A DNA stretch of 64,000 nt from Syngnathus acus (lineage: Eukaryota > Chordata > Actinopteri > Syngnathiformes > Syngnathidae). Location of the stretch: contig NC_051091.1 in NCBI RefSeq assembly GCF_901709675.1, forward strand, positions 10,016,967 to 10,080,966, given 5' to 3'. Below are positions 1 through 14,931 of this stretch, one piece after another (position 1 is the stretch's first letter; each line of letters begins with the position of its first letter). The notes below the pieces were generated by a model, which saw nothing but the letters and a program-made list of their open reading frames with translations, was not told the DNA's origin and did not search any database. The position numbers and the translations under genes were made by a program.

Positions 1-485
1 AGTTTAGTCTACGACAATCTAAATTCTAATATATGTTTATTGAAATTATATGAATTATTTCTGGTCATTTATCTTGTCTGCACTGCTTCCAGCATGCGTA
101 GGGTGTTGATTTATTTCTTTTTTTTGCCCAATAAGATTTCAGACTCGCATGTACTGCCGACTGCTTCTTTAACCTATATCGGATTTCAGATTGGGCCCAG
201 GGGTCCAGCTAGCTGGCACACAAATGTCATCATTTTTCCATCCTCTCATTGGTTGCTCAGAGCAAAATTCCCTGAAAACAAATCTTAAAGACAGAAACCT
301 CGTTTTGCACTTGATACATATTCATCAATCTCCATCCAAATGAATGTATTTGTCTTTTAACTTATGTATGTCGTATGAAAAATTGGCTTCATCAAAGTAG
401 AATTGTCACATAATTTACTTGAGAGGTCGTAACTGTTTGAATAAATCTTTTGGCAACAAAGCACAGAAACAGACCAGATGGAGAA

Positions 486-529
486 GTGTGTGTGTGTGTG
501 TGTGTGTGTGTGGTGGTGGTGGTGGTGGA
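486..529. repeat. Compound microsatellite (GT)n-(GGT)n
   Basis: About 13 GT units run directly into about six GGT units. It lies in the intron of grm2 and has no coding potential. Confidence 0.95.
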
Positions 530-3500
530 CGGGGTATTTCTATGGGTCCTCACGAGACACCATGGTGATTATTGAACACAAACACGCTTATTATGCATCC
601 CTCTTGCTTTACTGTAAGCCTCGGGGGCTTCCCAAACAATGATGTCCTCATGGGTGTAATACTGAAAACATCCCCTTTAAAGATTAAGCCATTAAAGTGT
701 TTTTATAAAATAATTAATTCCTGCCCGTACACAAAAATAAATCCAGGAGTGATATTATTGACCGTTCATCGTCGTACAGTATTCCACTCACGGGCCACAT
801 TTAACATTATGGCTTTGATTGTGGCAGTGGTTTAAAGTTAAACAGCTAGTAGATGGTGGTGAGTATAGGTAGGGATGTTTGCACGACATTCAATTGGTCA
901 CAAGGACAAGTACAGCAGATACTTTTGTTGAATATTTCTCCAACATTAGGTCTATTAAGGGTATTTCTCCCCTTGTAAACGTATACGACCAAGCAGAGAC
1001 ACACTTTGTGTATTCCCACCGATAACACACCACCAACACGTGTGGCCTGAGAAGTTCCAAAAGCGTAATGGACACGTACCCACGCATTTGACCTCCTTCT
1101 ACTGCAACAGCCCAAAGACAAGAGACGGCACAGGCGGCAGGCATTCTACCAGTTCTGGAGGGTATGAAATGAGTCAATGTGATGGATTCAAACAGGCACG
1201 CCACGCCACGCACCCGTTAGTGCTTCATCTGTGAGTGCAGTCGGCCGATGAATATATATGAAATCGCCCACTGGCGTCTATACGTCCATATTGAATTTGC
1301 ATCTTTTCCATACAGCGGGCTGATAAACGGTCTTGGAAGTCTCGGGGAAACGTTTGATGTCGCATGTTGTTTAATAGATACATTGGATCAACTTATAGGT
1401 AGGCAATTTAGTGGAGTTTGGTTCTGGCCAAGATTTCTTATTAAAAGTTTCTCACACGTTGGCTTAACCCTACAAGCAGACTGACAGCAATTATATGCTC
1501 TTTACAGTTCAGTGCTTTCATCCCCGAAAAATTGGTCCGCCTGCTCCGTGTCATAACTTCCGCTTTAGTGAGCGTGGTAAAAGATGAGTTATGGAGGATT
1601 ACATTTCTACAACCATGAGTGTTACGAGCTAATTAAATGATCAGTTATGGTCACAAAGTTCACACCCTGACGTCATTCGCGATTCGAGACTTTGTCGTAA
1701 GAAATTAGTTGACCGAAATACTATGACTGTACCTCCAGAAACATGGCAGCTATAAAACTGAGCACTGGATGTTTTTCCCGAATATGAAACCAATGTTGTT
1801 TCAAATTATTTGTAGTCACAGATATGGCAGACCTGGCTCAGAAATAGTTGTTTGATAGGAATTCTGTGTTTTTGTCTGGAATTTTGTCTGGAATTCTGGT
1901 TACATTTGTTTTTGGAAAAAAAAAAAACACTTAAAAAAATCTGCAGCATTACGGGATTCTAATCCAAAAAATCGGAATTAAACAAAGACATCTGGAATAG
2001 CGCCTATATGTTTCTGAAATCATGTCGCTGTCATGACTTTATTTTTTTCATCTCAACAGAGAAAGTCCATCTGAATGTCCCAGAGGTGCGTGTCAAGTGG
2101 AAGCCTCTAGCAGATGACATTCAGGCAGACACTTGAAGACCTGAAGCTTTTTCCGCTGTAACCTCTCTCTGAATGGCCCAGAAAAAAACTACTGCTTTGC
2201 ACAATAGACAAGCAGATTATGCAGAAACATGGACTGGCAAGAAGTTAGCAATAACTGTGTCTCGACTTGACGTCACCAAGACTTGCTTGACTTGTGAGAG
2301 GAGTGTCATTGGGATGTGTTAATTGGGACCAGACCGACAGTTGCACAGAATGTGTGAGAAGTTCACGCACAAACACGACACTTTGAAGCAAGTGAGAGGA
2401 CACGATGGCGGAGGCTGACAAGCACGTTGGATGAGCTGATGCACCTTTGTCAACACGATCCTTATTTGCACCCAGTGTTTCGGCAAACAAAGCTCCAAAT
2501 TACAGTTTGTGTGCAAAAAAATAAGTTGAGAAATGTTAACTTAAAAGGCACAACGGGTGAAAAGGTGTAAGAGAAAATTAGTGCAAGTGTTTGTACTTGA
2601 GCTTCAAGGGGCTCATATTGTTACTTTTACATTTTTAATGTTATGCAGATATGCTGAATTTCATGCTTTTATAAATTGTGAGCAATGCTACATAATGACC
2701 AGAGTTCCCATTTTTGCACTTTTTGTTTTAATTATTTAAAGACGTGCAACAACTTCAAAATCTCAGCAAAGAAAAAAGGCTGGCTATCATCATTATTGTG
2801 ATCATTATTGTTGTATGTTGTTATTGCTGTTGTTTATTTATAATTACTTTAATCTGCACTGATGCAAAATCAATGTAAACAAAATCTACACTGGATACTT
2901 TAGTCTTACATCAGTTTCATAATGAAAGATGGTGGACTTTTTTTTTAATATATAATGTATTGATGTCAAGAAATATGTAAAATGTGTTAAAACAAAAACC
3001 AATACAAATAAAATGGATTTTAGACCCACCTGACATATTTTTGTGCATATTTGAAGTTTTGTTTGATTTATTTAATGTATCCAATTCAAAGTTTGGCTTC
3101 CACTGTTGGACAGTAAATTAAGGCATTGTCTCGAAAAAGTGCTGAATTTGAATATGGGCATAAAATCCGAATAAATGCACATCAACAATCAACGCTAATT
3201 CAATCCTCCACCAGATGGTCACGAATTCTTTTTTTGTATGAAGTTAAGCCTTGACAAAGTAGAGAGAAAAAATAAAAATGATGAAAGAGCCTAATTATGA
3301 GAGAATCCTTGTCAGGATCACAAGAGACTGGCACATCTTCCATTCGCTTCCATTCTTACACACAGGTGGACGCTTTGCTGCTCACTAAAAGAGAAATCTC
3401 ACAGATGGCGCAAATAAACGCTTCTGCTAAGTTTATGAAAAACATTCTTGGCAGGCGCTCGTTGTCTTGATAGACTCAAAGTAAACCTGCAAGACAGTTG

Positions 3501-4344
3501 AGTGCCGTGACAGTGTGAGCTTCATTTTTGGATCTGGGTGGTCTGGGCGGCGCAAACATGCTGTTCTTTTGTCAGAAACGTTGGCATCGCAGCAAGGAAA
3601 AGGAAGTCGATATTATGCCAGTGGTTTTCAACGAGGACATCCTGTTGTTGAAATGGCCTTTCACACTTACGAATTGCTTACTGGACTCATGCCCAGACCT
3701 GATTCAAGACTCAAATCACGCCGTAGCGTCACAGTCTTATTCAAAGAATCGGCACTTCCTCTTCCTATATGTTCATTTCTGTGGAGGTGCTGGGAATTAT
3801 CGTGAAAAAAAATATGTTTTTATACTCCCACGGCGAGAGGCAAAGGAGCTACAAATAGATTTGGTGATGAGGAGCCATCCGAGTCTCAACTCTCATTTTC
3901 TCATGCAAAGGCACTAAAAAGCAAGCAGAGATTCAGTTGAGTTTAAACATAAAATGAAGTGATATCAAATTGATAAAAGGTTTAGGAAACAAATCAATGG
4001 AAGGTGGTTGCAATCATGAAGGTTTGACTGCTACAATATATAATTCATGTGTGGCATGGAGGACATCATCATGCTTGCATTTCTTCCCAGTGGTAAAAAT
4101 GGATCTGCCATCTTCTTGGTATCCTTCTGATAATGTCAAAACTCAGTGGAAATTTATGCATGGAATCATCCAACTCTGGCAAAACCATCTTTACATTTTG
4201 CCCTAAAGACGTTCACATATTTGATCATTTATATTACAATCTGAGCTGTCAATCAAAAGTCATCTTTTCGGTTACTAACTTTGAATTTGAACTCGTGCGC
4301 AACAGACACTTTTAGGTATCTCAAAGATGATGAAAGTAATGGAT

Positions 4345-4364
4345 GATAATAATAATAATAATAA
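4345..4364. repeat. Short (ATA)n microsatellite
   Basis: An uninterrupted run of about six ATA/TAA units in grm2 intronic sequence. Confidence 0.9.
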
Positions 4365-4967
4365 ACAATGAAAGTAATTGACTGCATCAATAAAACTATA
4401 TTTCTGTGCAAATCAACAATACGGAGCAAGTTATATAATTTGAGAATAGCGTATGTGCCTAATTGAACTGTTGGCAGTTGATTCATTTCAACTAGGCGCA
4501 CAAATCCGCATAATGTGCATACACAGCGGCAAATACACTGATTAACATGCATGAATATATCTGCATATTCATGAGTTCACGTAGTCACCAACACTTCAGG
4601 TGTTATGTCAATTATTAATGCTCTGGGTGTGTTTACTACAACGCACGAGACTGTAGAGACTGTCTCGCAATAAAGAATGAGGCACTTAGTTATTTCGACT
4701 TGAGGCAGGAATTCACTTTTGTGATCATTTGCATTTTCTCATTCTTTGAATTTTTATTACAAATAAAACAGGGGAATAAATGCTTGTGCCTAGAAATTAT
4801 TGGACCATAGATTGTAACATGTCTTTTTGTTTGGGGGGAAAAAAATGAGATCAAATTAGGCACTGACATCATTCTCGATGATAATGAAATCGTTAATAGC
4901 AGCAAGTGAAGAAAATAATTGAATGAAGGACGTTTTAGTTAGTTAATATTTTAAACTGCAGGTTTGG

Positions 4968-8722
<3,755 letters not shown>

Positions 8723-9180
8723 CAAAAATGTTATTGACGTGCAGCTTTCCTTGGCGACCGCGAACGCACCGAGAGCCGCTTCATGTGACCTGGAGCGTGC
8801 AGATGTTGTCCTCTTGTGCCGTGTTTGCCAGACTGCCCTTTGGATCTGTCCTTGGTCCTGAAGTGTTTGCTCACACGGGCAAAACTCTTTGGTGCACTCC
8901 AAAAAAAAGATGTCACTGGGCAATGCAGAGAATAACAGAGCTGCACTTGTCAGGAAAAAATGGCGTTTATAAAACAACTTCAGGAGCTTTCGTCGTCGAG
9001 AAGTGATCAGAACGAACTTCAAAACAAGCGGGAGCTGAAGAATCTCGCTCGTGGTGCTGCAACACGGACGCGCCTCTGCTGCTCCACTGAGCGCAACGGG
9101 ACCACGCTGCATGCGCGCTCCCGCCTGTCAGCAGCTTCCAAACAAAGCCAAACGACACACAGGCTGGGTGAAGCTCGGTT
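8723..9180 (-). promoter_or_regulatory. grm2: Inferred non-coding exon 1 and CpG-rich promoter of grm2
   Basis: This is the only clearly GC/CpG-rich island between 5.8 and 12 kb. On the minus strand it ends in a strong donor (TTTTTG|GTAAGG, exon end 8723) and starts near an NRF1-like GCGCGCATGCAGCG at about 9110-9125. Group II mGluR genes are known to have a separate non-coding first exon, so this block is read as exon 1 plus core promoter, spliced to the acceptor at 5784. An open frame of about 148 codons here on the minus strand has no protein-family character and is not called. The 5' end is approximate. Confidence 0.5.
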
Positions 9181-9279
9181 TTAAACAAAACTACAGCTTA
9201 GTGAGCAGGAGCAAAAATACACTTGTGAAGACAATTAAATGTATATACAAAAATAATAATAAATAAAAAAGAAGGTTGC

Positions 9280-9353
9280 TGAGCTGCATTCCAGCCGACT
9301 TTGGGCAAAGGGTGGCGCATTGTGTACAGTTAACCATTACACTCACGTTCTTT
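9280..9353 (-). repeat. Fragment of the tRNA-headed interspersed repeat (3' body, reverse orientation)
   Basis: CATTCCAGCCGACTTTGGGC followed by AACCATTACACTCACGTTC is the reverse complement of the repeat's distal body (compare GTGAATGTGATTGTGAATG and CCCAAAGTCAGC in the copy at 42279-42545). The middle is deleted. Confidence 0.6.
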
Positions 9354-11088
9354 TTAACAAACACCGCTGTAAGCAGGTTAACCTTTTTCCAAGTGATACA
9401 TCAGTGAGTCTGCCATATTGAATGTGGCCATCATATTAGCAAATTATATTTGTAAAATGGAGTTAGAATGGGCAAATATTTTAAAAATCAAAAATATTGG
9501 TTACGGCATGGCATTTGTACCGATTGCTTCATTTTGCCCACATCGAATTCAAGGTGGGAACTTTGACAAAAAGAGTAGCTTGCTCAGAAGTTAGAGGTTA
9601 AGTGGCGGCTCATTCTTTTGTTACTTCAAGACAAATGAAGTTAATATCGGATATTGAGTTGGGATTTGGCTGCTGTTCAACCGATGCCACCAATATGAAG
9701 TTCAGTGAGCTCTCAAAGCAAGTGAAGTAAAAAGTCATCTATAAGAGAGGAGGAAAGAAATATTAGATGTGACCAAATAAACAGAAAGAAATAAAGTGAT
9801 TGTATTTCATTGGATCGGGAAGGACGAATAAGATGTCTATGTAGCACATACTCAAGACTCCATATTGCAGCTAAGTGAGTATTTTCCCCATTGCCTGGGG
9901 AATATGATATCAGCAGCATTCCTGTTGCATAATTGATCAGCAGCAGCGAGGTGTTCAACTGCACAAACACAATTAAATGTATAGTTCCTCTCAGGAAGCA
10001 AGTTGGTTTTACACAATGTGCGAACGCGTCTTCCTTTCTCAGTTCGGCAGCCACCTTCACATACTTCAAACACACACGCGCACACATGCGGGCTGGCACT
10101 CACTTTTCATTTCAGGACAATAGCCGTGCAGGAGGGGTTGGGCGAATAAGGTCGTTTTCTGTGCACTGGCAATTAAAATGACGAGCAGGTCCTGCCTGTT
10201 GCGTCATTCTCTCAACTAACACAAAGGGACCAATTTTCGACTGAAATACACTTGTATTTTATATTACGATGATGGATGGCCAGTGGGTGGAATTCAGACT
10301 TTAGATAGGAACATGCCAATTAATGTCACGGGAAATAACAGGGAGGGTGAAACAAAGCACCGCTATCCTGCAGTAAGGATGTGGCCTTGTTGAGTTGTAT
10401 GTAATTATTAAAAATTCAAGAGATATTAGCTAGACAGCTACGGCAGGCAATGTATTTCAATGAGAAATTGTATAAGGGTCTGGCAATGAATCTACCTGGG
10501 CTTTTTTCCAGCAACAAACGATCACATTCGGTTGATTTCATAAGTGGCGAGAAAATTGTATATGTAACTGTATGTTAAAAACAAAAACAAAACAAAAAAC
10601 TCGGAATGTGAGACTGCCTTGCAAATACATTTTTGTTAGAATATTAAAAAATGGAAATGAGGATGTATATTCTGTTTTCTTTTTTCATTTGGTTGTCTGA
10701 AATGAATCACATTGATGATTATGCTTTTGAATCTGTTCTGTTTAGTACACAGCTCGAAGTAAAATTATTTTTTAATGTAAAAAGGTGGTAATTATTGTAA
10801 TTATGGTTAAGTTGAATGCTACATCTCATTTATTTTATTTCATTTCTTGGGTCACTTGCTAAAAATAAAAGAATTCATCAAAAGTGCCGTCTGATCATTA
10901 ATTGATGCGAGGACATCCGCTCGATTAACGAGTCAATTAATTTTAACCTTGCACAGTTGCTCATTTAGTGCATGATGAGGAAAGGACTTTTTTTTTTTTT
11001 TTAAATGTCAAATTGTTTAAATCAGCCAGATTTGGAGAATTGATGCTCGAAATAAAACTTAAGAAGAATGCTTGAAAAATTCTGTTTA

Positions 11089-11212
11089 ACATTTGTGCAA
11101 GGACTGAAGAGAAAAAAGTTGGTTATTGAAACATTTGTGCAAGGACTGAAGAAAAAAAGTTGGTTATTGAAACATTTGTGCAAGGACTGAAGAAAAAAAG
11201 TTGGTTATTGAA
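11089..11212. repeat. Tandem repeat, three copies of a 41/42-bp unit
   Basis: Units at 11089-11130, 11131-11171 and 11172-11212 each begin ACATTTGTGCAAGGACTGAA and end TTGGTTATTGAA. Copies 2 and 3 are identical and copy 1 differs by one inserted base and one substitution in the A-rich core, which indicates recent expansion. A 119-codon ORF starts inside the last copies but has no family resemblance. Confidence 0.95.
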
Positions 11213-12045
11213 ATCGCGGGTGAAAGGACCAATTATTAAAACTGACATCTGGCGAAATGAGTCCGCCATTTTCGATGAATTCTATGCAAATGATAGCCAC
11301 GTCTACTTCTCTGCTATTGAGTGGATGTTGCAATGTGTTCTCTTCATTGGTGCCGATAACTTTGCCGCTGCTGTTAATGAGTTTATTTGCCCTCTTCACC
11401 CAAGCATTAAGTCTAGCAATACAGTCATAAATGTAAATATGATCATCTGCTCCTACTTTGCTTCACTTCATTTCACCCAGGGTCAAATAACTACCAAACT
11501 TTCTAAACTAAAAAAATAAAATAAATAAAACATGTTAAAGTGCAAAAAAAAAAGTTAATCCATAGGAAAGAATCCAATTTAAAATATTATTATGATTAAA
11601 TAAACTCAGGCAATTTTGCATTTATTGTGTTTCTGTTGCCTTGAGATAAGAGTTTAACTCATTCCTCATTCACGCTTGTACCTCAAAACACTCCTATCTC
11701 AAATCGTCTTTCCCGTATTGGAATGAATTAAAAACCTCACTCTGCTCTTCTTGAGCCTCATTCCATTTTAAGGCAACCTTCAAAGTTAAGCTTGGAACAA
11801 GGTCATTTTTACATTTTCAGCGTTGACCTTCACCCAAGTGTGGACTCGTCTCTCACCAGCTACGTATAGGTCGGCCCAATCTTCAGCGTGTTGAATAAGA
11901 GGCGTCTTGTTCCTATCACAGTCTTTCTATTCCCCCTGTCCTGTCAATCTCATTCTTTTTGCTCATTACTCATATATGGAGTGTGAAGGCACTCGTCTAA
12001 AGTCTCAGAGATTGAGGGAAGTTGAAGTTATTTCAGCAGTACATC

Positions 12046-12072
12046 TGTGTGTGTGTGTGTGTGTATGTGTGC
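12046..12072. repeat. (GT)n microsatellite
   Basis: An interrupted GT dinucleotide run in intergenic DNA. Confidence 0.9.
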
Positions 12073-13650
12073 ACAGTAAACAAGGCAGGGCTGAGGTCCA
12101 TCTGCTGGATGTAATTATACACTTCAGGGCTTCTCTTACATCCGTGAATCTCATCCATCAGGTTAATCCTCGGGGGAACAAAAAGCCCTTTCGCATTTAG
12201 ATTTATAATGTATCAAGCGACTATAGATCGTCTTATTTGGAGAACACTTAACAGATAAACACCCAGCATTCTTTTCGCGTCCCAGATGCATATCCAATTT
12301 CAAATAAATTCAAGAATCAAGAATTCAAGAAGTTTTTTACCCCTCTAATTTGACTTCTTGACCAAAGTGGTAAATTGTGCTAAATGCTAAACAACCTCCT
12401 TATTGCTAACAATAACAAATGGAAAAAAAATACACTCATTTGTAAAATGGCAGAATCTTGCCACCAATCATTCTTGTAGCTCTTAAATAATGCCATGCAT
12501 GGATACTTGAAAAATCGGATTGAAAAGAATAACAAAGTATTTGGAATTCATTACTTGCCACCATTCCAAATTGAATAAATGTTTTATTATTTTACTGGCC
12601 TTATTGTTTCATTGACTTATGGAACACTGTTACGGTGCGGCTGAGTAGTTTCTGACTGTCACCTCCTTTGCGGCGTTAGAATGAAAATTGAGCTCAGTAA
12701 ACCATCAATGCAGAGAGATTTGTGGTTTGTGCCCTCGGGTCGGTACCTTTCGCGCCACGTTTCTCCCTGGAGAGATGCTCGGATTTCAATTGGCCACAGA
12801 GTCTGTGGCTACTTTATCTGCTGGAGGCAGAAATGCAGAAGCAGATCTTAAAAAAAAATACTAGGATTGTTTAGTTTCGCACAAAAGTGGAATGATAAAA
12901 TGGGGATTACTTTAATTGCTCTCAAAAGAATCGACTGCATGTGACTAACCACGCTGGGGCGGGCGAGGGGGGGATCTGCCAAATTTGATCTATTAAAGAC
13001 TTTGCTAAAATGTTACCCCATTAATTCTGACTGCGCTGTGTAATAAGTGCAAATAATGAATTGTTATATCCTGCAGAAGGCTTTAACTCAGCCCACAGGG
13101 GCAGCTGTGGAACTGTTGCAGAGTGACTCACACTTCCATCAAGTGGTGAAAATGTGAGGAGAGACTTGGATTCAAAAGCCATTGTTCTCATTTTCATCCA
13201 GGTGAAGAGTCCTAAATGAAGATTCGTGATAGCCAAATGCTCAAAGGAGATTGACTCCAAATCAACGTTCCCGGTGCGCCTTTCTTTGACTTGATGACAA
13301 GTGTGCGCCCCGCCTGCACACTCACAGCCGAGCGGCTTGCTGTGAAAAGCTCGCTGTGATCTCTTGTTTGTTCAGAGATGAAGGCCATGGATATGACTGC
13401 ACATACTTGACTGGCTGCGGGTCATCGGGTGGTCTCGCAGACTGCTGCCGCCGTCCGTGTTTATTCCGCAGAGAGAAAAGAAAACGAGTGGGGAAAGAGA
13501 TATTGGGTGAAAGCAAAGAAATGGCAGATTAGAAGTGGATGACTAAACAGAGAAGGAAAGTGCTGTGTCAATTTAGGAGCGCGGATAATCGCAAGAGGTG
13601 ACACGGTGATAATTGTACAAATAAGAATCATTTAATCAAAGATGTGCCTC

Positions 13651-14065
13651 AGGGGTTGTCAAACTTTTTGGGTCAAGGAACACCTTAAGCGCCATGACAA
13701 AGCGTGTACGAGAGATATGCAGATTGATTTTGAAATACAATATATTTGATGCCATTTATGCTCTAAGATCAGTTATTGATACTTCGGATACTTCGGTAAA
13801 TAAGTTCATTTTATTTATAATATATTTTTATTTGAATAATAAGCCAATTAATCGGTTATGCCATTTTCATTCAAATTTTGGAATCAGCATTGAATTTAAA
13901 AAAAAACCAACAACAAATAAGTGAATCGCCATTGTGCTGCTTTGTGTGAGATTTCACACTTTATAAATTGAGGCCAGATCATTTCAGTATTGCTATTTTT
14001 TTTTTTGGGTTCGGTGTTATAATCCTATGAAGCCATGGCTCAATAAAGGTTGGGAAACATTGGCA
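13651..14065. mobile_element. Probable non-autonomous DNA transposon (MITE-like) with imperfect terminal inverted repeats
   Basis: The left end reads GGTTGTCAAACTTTTTGGG with TCAAGGAACACC. The right end read on the opposite strand is ATGTTTCCCAACCTTTATTG followed by AGCCATGG. The two ends align imperfectly as inverted repeats and resemble from memory the ends of common fish hAT-like MITEs (CCCAACCTTTATTGAGCC). The interior is AT-rich and non-coding. No clean target-site duplication is visible, so boundaries are approximate. Confidence 0.45.
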
Positions 14066-14859
14066 TGCCTTTAAAGTAAAATAATCCATTCACAATGTTT
14101 CTAAAATTATTTTATTAAAACCATTAAAAGTATTCAAATACTATACACAGTACTAAGAGTTTTGTGTGAATCTGCATGTCTGTGCATGAGTAAAAAACTT
14201 AAAATAAACAGTGGCCATTATAAATGACAGCCATATATAACACTACATATACACAAACACAGTTCGACTTAAATAGGACTGGATCCCTAAGTTCCTCCTA
14301 AATTTGAATTATTCAGCTTATCAATGTCTTAAGGGGCAAGTATATGCTTCCAACTTTGAAGGAACAACTTGGGAAAGGCTCTTTTTTATGTGCACCAGCG
14401 CAGAAAGCAACATCAATAAAGTTTGAAGAGTTTGAAGTGGAACATCTCTTCTGACAAACATTGCAACATAGATCATTAGCCCAGTAGGCTCCTCTCTTGG
14501 ATCCGTCAATGACCTCTGACCTCACTAATGTTCCCGCAAAAGAAGAAAAATAATGACTAGTTGACCCTAATACTTGCTTGGCTGTGTGGAAATCATTCAA
14601 GTAAAATTTATTTTGCTCAACAAAAAGCGGCACTGAAAAAATGGCTGGGGAGATTCTATTTGCAGGATGTATAGTGCAAGGTGAGAAGCGGCCAAAATAA
14701 TATCAAAATATAATAAATTGTGGAAAAAAAAAAACATTAATACATGAAGATATTTATTCAATATTTGTGCCTCCGGCAGAAGAGTGGGCTTGTGACTGAG
14801 GGTCATCAAAAAAGTAAAAAAGTTCAGCATGTCCTGAGAATCAAACGAACTTTGTTGTG

Positions 14860-14865
14860 TTTATT
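14860..14865 (-). terminator. tex264: Candidate polyadenylation signal of tex264
   Basis: AATAAA on the minus strand about 70 nt past the stop codon. A second one lies at 14758-14753. Which is used cannot be told from sequence. Confidence 0.4.
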
Positions 14866-14931
14866 TTCAGATGAACTTTTGACACAACGAAGGTTCTGCT
14901 GTATGAATTTTTAAACCTGCTCAGTCAACTT

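Larger units (their letters stand above)
9181..14859. other. Intergenic region between grm2 5' end and tex264 3' end
   Basis: About 5.7 kb without a recognisable gene on either strand. It holds a reverse fragment of the tRNA-headed repeat (9280-9353), a three-copy 41-bp tandem repeat (11089-11212), a GT microsatellite (12046-12072) and a MITE-like element (about 13651-14065). Short ORFs here look random. Confidence 0.6.

Noticed and set aside
11160-11519. 119-codon plus-strand ORF
   Set aside because: It starts inside a 41-bp tandem repeat and continues into ordinary AT-rich sequence with no motif or splice context.
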